Below the pieces are notes generated by a model. The model was given only the letters and a program-made list of their open reading frames with translations. It had not been told where the DNA came from and did no database searches. Of a stretch of DNA of 12,072 nt, positions 7,539 to 12,072 are shown piece by piece. Both the position numbers and the translations under genes were made by a program. The DNA lies in NCBI GenBank assembly GCA_021837545.1, contig JAKBFR010000070.1, positions 1-12,072 of the forward strand, written 5' to 3'. This DNA is from Bacillota bacterium (GTDB lineage: Bacteria; Bacillota_A; Clostridia; Clostridiales; Clostridiaceae). Within the stretch, counting starts at the first letter, position 1. Each line of letters opens with the position of its first letter.

Positions 7539-8606
7539 TTAAATATATACTGATATTTCTTGTGTTTTTATCTTATTTTCCAAAACCTCAGCTTTCTTAT
7601 CATTAAAGGTGTATACTTTATGAATTAAAACCAACACCTCTTCACCAATCTTTAAAGGTTCTTGCTCTAGACTTCTGTATCCATTAAGTACTTCATCACC
7701 AATTTGAACATCTATCTGAATATTGTTTCCTCTAAAAGCAATATCTTTTACAATTCCTTTTTCGGCTGCAAGTGGAGTTAATATTTCTTTGCTATTTTTA
7801 GCAATCTCTATAAATTCAGGTCGTAATATCGCTTTAGTTTCTTGTTTCTTTTCTTCTACTTCAAATCCTTTTAACTTGGTATAATCATCAATAAGATTTG
7901 ATTCCCCAATAAATTGCGCTACAAATGGAGTTTGTGGATTTTTATATATTTCAATAGGACTTCCTTTTTGTTCTATTTGTCCTTTATTGGTTATTATTAT
8001 TTCATCTGCTACTTCCACTGCTTCCTCTTGATCATGAGTTACAAAAATACTTGTTATCCCCAGTTTAGCTATTGTTTCCTTTAACCATCTTCTAAGTTCT
8101 TTTCTTACCTTTGCATCTATAGCTGCAAAAGGTTCATCTAATAATAATAATTGTGGATTTGGTGCAAGTGCCCTTGCAAAAGCTACACGTTGTCTTTGTC
8201 CTCCTGATAACTGACTTGGATATCTTTTTTCAAGACCCTTAAGACCAATTAGCTCTATAAGCTCAGTAACTTTTTTATTAATATCTTCTTTTTTAGATTT
8301 TTGTACTACAAGACCAAATGCAATATTATCGTAAACTGTCATATGACGAAATAAAGCATAATTTTGAAAAACAAATCCAATCCCTCTCTTACCTGGCTCT
8401 ACATCATTAACTTTAACTCCATTAATAATAATATCTCCTTCATCTGGAGTTTCGAGGCCTGCAATCATTCTAAGTATTGTAGTTTTACCACTTCCACTTG
8501 GTCCAAGGAGTCCAATTAGTTTTCCTTGTTCTATTTTAAAATTAACATTATCTGATGCTTTAAAGTCTCCAAATCTCTTACTTATATTTTTTAACTCTAC
8601 ATACAT
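7539..8606 (-). CDS. cysA: Sulfate ABC transporter, ATP-binding protein
   Basis: CysA is the ATPase that drives sulfate (and thiosulfate) import through CysT-CysW. Motifs in order are Walker A GPSGSGKT (35-42), Q-loop Gln81 in FVFQNYALF, signature LSGGQRQR (133-140), Walker B LLLLDEP (153-159), D-loop and the switch histidine His191 in FVTHDQEEA. The C-terminal 120 residues form the TOBE-type regulatory region, with LRPEFIEI as in the CysA/MalK group. The 355-residue length is normal. AGGAGGG (8620-8614) lies 7 nt before ATG 8606. An AT-only inverted repeat (7529-7548, arms ATATATTT) overlaps the stop codon. The gene is separated from cysW by a large palindrome, whereas other neighbours are closely packed. 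The substrate is assigned from the adjacent sulfate-specific Sbp, CysT, CysW and APS genes. Confidence 0.95.
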   Translation of the reverse strand: MYVELKNISKRFGDFKASDNVNFKIEQGKLIGLLGPSGSGKTTILRMIAGLETPDEGDIIINGVKVNDVEPGKRGIGFVFQNYALFRHMTVYDNIAFGLVVQKSKKEDINKKVTELIELIGLKGLEKRYPSQLSGGQRQRVAFARALAPNPQLLLLDEPFAAIDAKVRKELRRWLKETIAKLGITSIFVTHDQEEAVEVADEIIITNKGQIEQKGSPIEIYKNPQTPFVAQFIGESNLIDDYTKLKGFEVEEKKQETKAILRPEFIEIAKNSKEILTPLAAEKGIVKDIAFRGNNIQIDVQIGDEVLNGYRSLEQEPLKIGEEVLVLIHKVYTFNDKKAEVLENKIKTQEISVYI

Positions 8607-8633
8607 ATTCTAGCCCTCCTTTTTACTCTTACA

Positions 8634-8799
8634 TTCAGGCACATGAAAGAAAATAATAAACCAAAGATGTGACGTATATTTCGTGTCAGACAAGGAAGCA
8701 AATTCTGCTCATAGCGAGCCTATTAGTAGGATTTGCTGACGCAGTATGACGCGAAATAGACAAACATACTGGTCTATTATTTTCTTGATTGTGCCTCAA
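8634..8799. repeat. Imperfect palindrome of about 166 bp filling the cysW-cysA gap
   Basis: The two halves pair along most of their length. From outside in, left arm and reversed right arm share: TTcAGGCAC/TTgAGGCAC, AAGAAAATAATA (perfect 12), ACCA, ATGT, TATTTCGTGTCA/TATTTCGCGTCA (11 of 12), and GCAAATTCTGCT/GCAAATCCTACT (10 of 12, mismatches partly compatible with G-U pairing in RNA). The centre is around 8714-8726 with ATAG/CTAT and a GCGAGC-containing loop. No open frame lies within it. Its right arm overlaps the last codons of cysW and includes the TAA stop (8779-8777). It could be a MITE-like or REP-like mobile palindrome; in mRNA it would form a long hairpin between cysW and cysA. It has no T-tract on the exit side, so a plain terminator is unlikely. 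Confidence 0.85.
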
Positions 8800-9613
8800 C
8801 AATATTTCTTATTATTAAAATAATAATTGCAATAATAACTAATATAGATGCAACTGCAAAGGCTGCTGAAAATTGATATTCATTATATAAAATCTCAACA
8901 TGTAGTGGAAGAGTATTGGTCTTTCCTCTTATATGACCAGATACTACTGATACTGCTCCAAATTCACCCATAGCACGTGCTGAGCAAAGTACTATTCCAT
9001 ATATAAGACCCCATTTAATATTAGGAAGTGTTATTTTCCTGAAAATTCGAAACCCACTAGCTCCCATCATAGCAGCTGCTTCTTCCTCATCAGTCCCTTG
9101 AGCATTCATTAACGGTATTATTTCTCTAGCGACAAAAGGAAAAGTTACAAATAAAGTCGCGAGTATAATTCCTGGAATAGCAAAAACCACTCTTATATCG
9201 GTTTGCTTTAAAATTCCTTCAAACATACTTCCCCTTGCAAATGTCAGTACAAAAATCAAACCTGCAATAACAGGTGAAATTGCAAAAGGTAAATCAATTA
9301 AAGCACCTAATAAATTTTTGCCTTTAAATTTGTATTTTGTAATTGTCCACGCTACACATATACCAAATAAAGTATTCATAATAGTAACTATTATTGTCGT
9401 TATAAATGTGAGGTTCATAGCTTTAATTGTATATCCTTCTGAAATAGCTTTAACATATGCATCAAAGCCTTTTGATAAGGCTTCTGAAATTATTGATATA
9501 AGTGGAATTATTAGCATTAGTATAAGAAATAATACACTTATAATTATTAATCCATATTTTATAAATTTATTTTCACTCTTATTTATCAATGTTTTCCCCA
9601 ATTTATTTTCCAC
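8777..9613 (-). CDS. cysW: Sulfate ABC transporter, permease subunit CysW
   Basis: CysW pairs with CysT to form the membrane channel of the sulfate importer. About six hydrophobic segments are visible, beginning at 20-44 (GLIIISVLFLILMLIIPLIS) and ending at 250-270. The EAA loop that contacts CysA is EEEAAAMMGASGFRIFRKI (176-194), followed by SARAMGEFGAVSVVSG (211-226), which is typical of the CysT/CysW/ModB group. The 278-residue length is close to the family (E. coli 291). There is no ATG near the start: GTG 9613 lies 1 nt after the cysT stop, but TTG at 9601 (codon 5) is better spaced from AGGTGG, so the start may be 4 codons later. The last codons and the stop lie in the arm of the large palindrome. 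Confidence 0.93.
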   Translation of the reverse strand: MENKLGKTLINKSENKFIKYGLIIISVLFLILMLIIPLISIISEALSKGFDAYVKAISEGYTIKAMNLTFITTIIVTIMNTLFGICVAWTITKYKFKGKNLLGALIDLPFAISPVIAGLIFVLTFARGSMFEGILKQTDIRVVFAIPGIILATLFVTFPFVAREIIPLMNAQGTDEEEAAAMMGASGFRIFRKITLPNIKWGLIYGIVLCSARAMGEFGAVSVVSGHIRGKTNTLPLHVEILYNEYQFSAAFAVASILVIIAIIILIIRNIVEAQSRK

Positions 9614-9614
9614 C

Positions 9615-10439
9615 TCATATCTGTTTTAATTTATTGTTCCGTAATTGAATTACATTTATTGCAAATAATATTAAAAATGATGTGCATAACATAACTATTG
9701 CTATTGCTGCCGCACCACTATAATCATATTGTTCAAGCTTTGACATAATTAGAAGTGGTGCTATTTCTGTTTTCATCGGAATATTACCAGCTATGAAAAC
9801 AACACTACCATATTCTCCCACACCTCTCGCAAAAGCAAGTCCAAAACCAGTTAAAAGAGGAGCTGCTATTTCTGGAAATATTACTTTGAAGAATATTCTT
9901 ATTCTGCTTGCCCCAAGCATTGTTGCTGCTTCTTCATATTGATTATCCAAATCTTCTAGTACTGGTTGAATTGTTCTTACAACGAATGGAATTCCTATAA
10001 ATGTTAATGCAACAATAATTCCAAAAATCGAAAAAGATGATTTGATTCCAAAAGAATAAAGTATTTTCCCAATCCAACCATTTTCTGAATATAAGGTTGT
10101 TAGTGATATACCAGCAACTGCTGTAGGCAATGCAAATGGTAAATCAATTATCCCATCTATAAATCTTTTAAATGGGAAATTATATCTTACTAAAACCCAT
10201 GCTAATATTAATCCAAATATACTATTTATTATTGCTGCGATAAATGCAGTTCCAAAACTAACCAAATATCCGTGCAATATTCTAGCTTGCAGTACTGTAT
10301 TAAAAAATTTATCTATTCCCATTCCTGCTGTCTTTATAACTAGAGCTGACAGAGGAATTAACACAATAAGACTTAAATAAACAAGCGAGAATCCCATTGT
10401 TAGTTTAAATCCCGGAATAACTCTTTTTGATTTGCTCAT
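9615..10439 (-). CDS. cysT: Sulfate ABC transporter, permease subunit CysT
   Basis: CysT (also called CysU) is the other integral membrane half of the sulfate importer. Six hydrophobic stretches are seen, the first at about 13-36 and the last ending near residue 265. The cytoplasmic EAA loop YEEAATMLGASRIRIFFKV (168-186) docks on CysA. The segment ARGVGEYGSVVFIAGNIP (204-221) is characteristic of CysT proteins. The length of 274 residues matches E. coli CysT (277). GGGGGA lies about 6 nt before ATG 10439. The stop is 1 nt before the cysW GTG, so coupling is likely. A 195-bp gap separates it from sbp; I see no convincing promoter or terminator in that gap. Confidence 0.95.
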   Translation of the reverse strand: MSKSKRVIPGFKLTMGFSLVYLSLIVLIPLSALVIKTAGMGIDKFFNTVLQARILHGYLVSFGTAFIAAIINSIFGLILAWVLVRYNFPFKRFIDGIIDLPFALPTAVAGISLTTLYSENGWIGKILYSFGIKSSFSIFGIIVALTFIGIPFVVRTIQPVLEDLDNQYEEAATMLGASRIRIFFKVIFPEIAAPLLTGFGLAFARGVGEYGSVVFIAGNIPMKTEIAPLLIMSKLEQYDYSGAAAIAIVMLCTSFLILFAINVIQLRNNKLKQI

Positions 10440-10634
10440 ATATATCCCCCATTCTTTTTAGTGCTTATAATACGTTCCAATGATTATTGTTGTTTTTAAT
10501 TAATTCCCTTATCTCTTTTTTTATTTATTAATATATCCCATACTATTTTAGGAGATAATATACATTTGAATTTTTTATTGTATTTTTAAGATGTAATATA
10601 AATTCCTTTTATTTAATCATCTAAAATTTATGTC

Positions 10635-11681
10635 TTACTTCTTTGGTATATAAATTTGATCAAAAGTTCCTCCGTCAGCAAAATGAGTTGCTTGAGCTTT
10701 TGTCCAACCTCCGAATTCTCCATCTACCGTAACTAATTTAATATCTGGAAATTGATCTTTATATTTTTCAGCCACTTCTTTGTCTCTAGGTCTATAATAA
10801 TTTTGTGCTATTATTTCTTGCCCGTCTTTAGTATATAGATAATCTAAATAAGCTTTTGCAACATCTCTTGTTTCATTTTTATCTACGACCTCATCTACTA
10901 TAGCAACTGATGGTTCAGCTAAAATACTTAATGAAGGTACAACTATTTCGTAGTTATCTTTTCCCAATTCATTAATTGATAAATGTGCTTCATTTTCCCA
11001 TGCTATGAGTACATCACCCATCCCTCTTTCTACAAAGCTTGTTGTTGCACCTCTAGCACCTGAATCCAATACTGCAACATTAGCATATAACTTTGAAACA
11101 AAATCTTTAGCTGCTGCTTGATCCCCATTATTTTTATCTGTGGCATAAGCCCATGCTGCTAAATAGTTCCATCTTGCCCCTCCAGAAGTCTTAGGATTTG
11201 GTGTTATAACAGAAACATCTTTTTTTATTAAATCATCCCAGTCTTTTATATTTTTAGGATTTCCCTTCCTAACGAGAAATACAATAGTTGATGTATATGG
11301 CGCACTATTATCTTTAAATTCGCTTTGCCAGTTGTTTTCAATAAGCCCAGATTGGCTTATTGCATCAATGTCATAACCTAATGCTAATGTTACAACATCT
11401 GCGTCTAATCCTTCAATAACTGATCTCCCTTGAGTTCCTGAACCTCCATGTGATTGATTTATAGTTACATCTTGTCCAGTCTTGTCTTTCCAATAATTTA
11501 TGAAACTTTCATTAATTTTTGTATATAACCCTCTTGTAGGATCATATGATACATTTAAAAGTTCTACCGGCTTATTACTTGTTTCATTTTCACTACTACT
11601 ATTTTGCTTTCCACAACCTACAAGAATCCCCATAATTAATGTAGCTGAAATCACTAAACTTAAAATTCTAGTCTTTTTCAT
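10635..11681 (-). CDS. sbp: Sulfate-binding lipoprotein of the sulfate ABC transporter
   Basis: The product captures sulfate outside the membrane and delivers it to CysT-CysW. The first 22 residues are a lipoprotein signal: KKTR, a hydrophobic core, then lipobox LVGC with the acylated Cys at 23, as expected for a Gram-positive anchored binding protein. The signature [12 protein letters not shown] (77-88) and [20 protein letters not shown] (161-180) match the sulfate/thiosulfate-binding (SBP/CysP) family. [12 protein letters not shown] (42-53) is the usual start of the mature fold. The length of 348 residues is normal. AGGAGAAGGG (11700-11691) lies 9 nt before ATG 11681. It is the first gene of the operon. 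I use sbp; cysP is the alternative name, and sulfate versus thiosulfate preference cannot be decided by eye. Confidence 0.95.
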   Translation of the reverse strand: MKKTRILSLVISATLIMGILVGCGKQNSSSENETSNKPVELLNVSYDPTRGLYTKINESFINYWKDKTGQDVTINQSHGGSGTQGRSVIEGLDADVVTLALGYDIDAISQSGLIENNWQSEFKDNSAPYTSTIVFLVRKGNPKNIKDWDDLIKKDVSVITPNPKTSGGARWNYLAAWAYATDKNNGDQAAAKDFVSKLYANVAVLDSGARGATTSFVERGMGDVLIAWENEAHLSINELGKDNYEIVVPSLSILAEPSVAIVDEVVDKNETRDVAKAYLDYLYTKDGQEIIAQNYYRPRDKEVAEKYKDQFPDIKLVTVDGEFGGWTKAQATHFADGGTFDQIYIPKK

Positions 11682-11857
11682 ACTATTTCGCCCTTCTCCT
11701 TTTACAATTTAACTATTCACATATGTTTAGTAGGTTTTAGTGGTGAAACATCCTTAATTTGAAATTTAAAATACTTATCATTCCCCATCCAATATTACAT
11801 TCGTTATCCATTGTTATGTGAAATTCTAATTCCCACTAACTCTATAGACTTTCTATG
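11682..11857 (-). other. Leader region of sbp, about 175 nt, no recognised riboswitch
   Basis: The leader starts near 11857 and ends at the sbp ATG. It contains a short possible hairpin (GTGGGAA with TTTCAC, about 11835-11817) and, on the plus strand, a near-duplicate TTTAGTAGG (11726-11734) / TTTTAGTGG (11735-11743). I do not see the conserved core of an S-box (SAM-I), T-box or other known sulfur-related riboswitch, nor a terminator hairpin with T-tract. A weak second promoter (TTGGAT-17-TTAAAT) can be drawn about 90 bp before the ATG but has low support. Confidence 0.45.
11844..11856. promoter_or_regulatory. Candidate operator at the start of the sulfate operon transcript
   Basis: ATAGAAAGTCTAT on the minus strand is an inverted repeat with 5-bp perfect arms (ATAGA/TCTAT) and a 3-bp centre. 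It sits at the predicted transcription start, where a bound repressor would block initiation. The repeat is short, so chance occurrence is possible. The protein that would bind is unknown; sulfur genes in Firmicutes are often controlled by CymR-type Rrf2 regulators, but I cannot match this to a known site. Confidence 0.35.
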
Positions 11858-11863
11858 AATTAT

Positions 11864-11892
11864 ACTATAAGATATATCTATGCTTTTGTCAA
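11864..11892 (-). promoter_or_regulatory. Promoter of the sulfate operon
   Basis: On the minus strand TTGACA (11892-11887) and TATAGT (11869-11864) are separated by 17 bp. The -35 is perfect and the -10 has 5 of 6 consensus bases. Transcription would start near 11857 and give a leader of about 175 nt before sbp. It lies directly downstream of the terminator of the preceding gene. Confidence 0.75.
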
Positions 11893-11922
11893 TAAAATTG
11901 TTCAAATATTATTAAACTTTAT

Positions 11923-11976
11923 AAATAAAAATATCAAGCAGTTACTTTTTTTTGTATCTGCTTGATATTTTTATTT
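11923..11976 (-). terminator. Terminator of the upstream cysteine-rich gene
   Basis: A perfect 19-bp inverted repeat (11923-11941 and 11958-11976, core CAAGCAG/CTGCTTG) encloses a 16-nt loop. The outer stem is A-rich then T-rich, giving ATATTTTTATTT after the GC core on the minus strand; the symmetry means it could work on both strands. It lies 20 bp beyond the stop codon of the partial gene at the window edge and just upstream of the sbp promoter, so it insulates the sulfate operon. Confidence 0.9.
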
Positions 11977-11996
11977 GTAAATTTGTATTTTAAAAT

Positions 11997-12072
11997 TTAT
12001 TTCTTTTGTACTTTGATTCCATGGCATGCATTTGCTGAAGAACATCCAGAGCAACCACAGCCACAACCACTT
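11997..12072 (-). CDS. C-terminal end of a cysteine-rich protein, 5' part outside the window
   Basis: Only the last 25 codons are visible, ending at TAA 11999-11997. The tail reads SGCGCGCSGCSS followed by ANACHGIKVQKK, with five cysteines within 16 residues plus an adjacent histidine. Spacing is C-x-C-x-C-x2-C-x5-C-H. Such clusters bind metal or an iron-sulfur cluster, or act in thiol chemistry, but the family is not identifiable from this fragment. A small FeoB-associated Cys-rich protein is one possibility. The open frame, a terminator 20 bp downstream and the shared strand support a real gene. A sulfur or iron role would fit the neighbourhood but is not shown. Confidence 0.6.
   Translation of the reverse strand, partial: SGCGCGCSGCSSANACHGIKVQKK

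Noticed and set aside
8634..8799. Rho-independent terminator between cysW and cysA
   Set aside because: The hairpin is far longer than a terminator stem, is interrupted by mismatches, and no T-tract follows its GC-containing core on the minus strand; cysA downstream belongs to the same transporter.
9318..9629. Plus-strand frame of 103 codons opposite cysW
   Set aside because: Its hydrophobic look comes from the complement of permease membrane segments; no ribosome binding site supports it.
10440..10634. Internal terminator or second promoter between sbp and cysT
   Set aside because: Only weak AT-rich pairings (around 10530-10563) and poor -35/-10 matches were found; not enough to call a site.
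11500..11712. Plus-strand frame of 70 codons opposite the sbp start
   Set aside because: It is antisense to the signal peptide region of sbp and lacks a start signal.
11682..11857. SAM-I (S-box) or T-box riboswitch in the sbp leader
   Set aside because: Neither the S-box core nor a T-box sequence or specifier stem is visible, and there is no terminator/antiterminator pair before sbp.

Overview
The window is AT-rich, every supported gene lies on the minus strand, ribosome binding sites are strong AGGAGG-type, and there is a Gram-positive lipoprotein. Together with the protein sequences this points to a low-GC Firmicute, most likely Clostridium sensu stricto or a close relative. The species cannot be fixed from the sequence alone.

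The core (11892 down to about 2752) reads as one sulfate uptake and activation operon: sbp (sulfate-binding lipoprotein), cysT and cysW (permeases), cysA (ATPase), aprA and aprB (APS reductase of the AprBA type), cysD and cysN (ATP sulfurylase). A TTGACA-17-TATAGT promoter sits about 185 bp upstream of sbp, and a hairpin with a T-tract lies downstream of cysN. In the inferred pathway, Sbp-CysTWA import sulfate, CysDN convert it to adenylylsulfate (APS), and AprAB reduce APS directly to sulfite and AMP. No APS kinase (cysC), PAPS reductase (cysH) or sulfite reductase is present here. The operon therefore pairs assimilatory transport and activation genes with a reductase architecture best known from dissimilatory sulfate metabolism. 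A perfect-core imperfect palindrome of about 166 bp fills the cysW-cysA gap and carries the cysW stop codon.

Downstream of the operon (2690 to 1576) are a GNAT acetyltransferase gene and a decayed azlCD branched-chain amino acid exporter locus, in which most of azlC is deleted and its remnant is joined to azlD; a hairpin terminator follows. Next (1422 to 1) are a TetR-family regulator with a consensus promoter and a candidate operator, and the 5' part of a PAS-domain sensor gene that runs off the window.

At the other edge (12072 to 11923) is the cysteine-rich C-terminal end of an unidentified protein, followed by a perfect 19-bp-stem terminator that insulates the sulfate operon.

No tRNA, rRNA, CRISPR array, transposase or prophage gene was seen.
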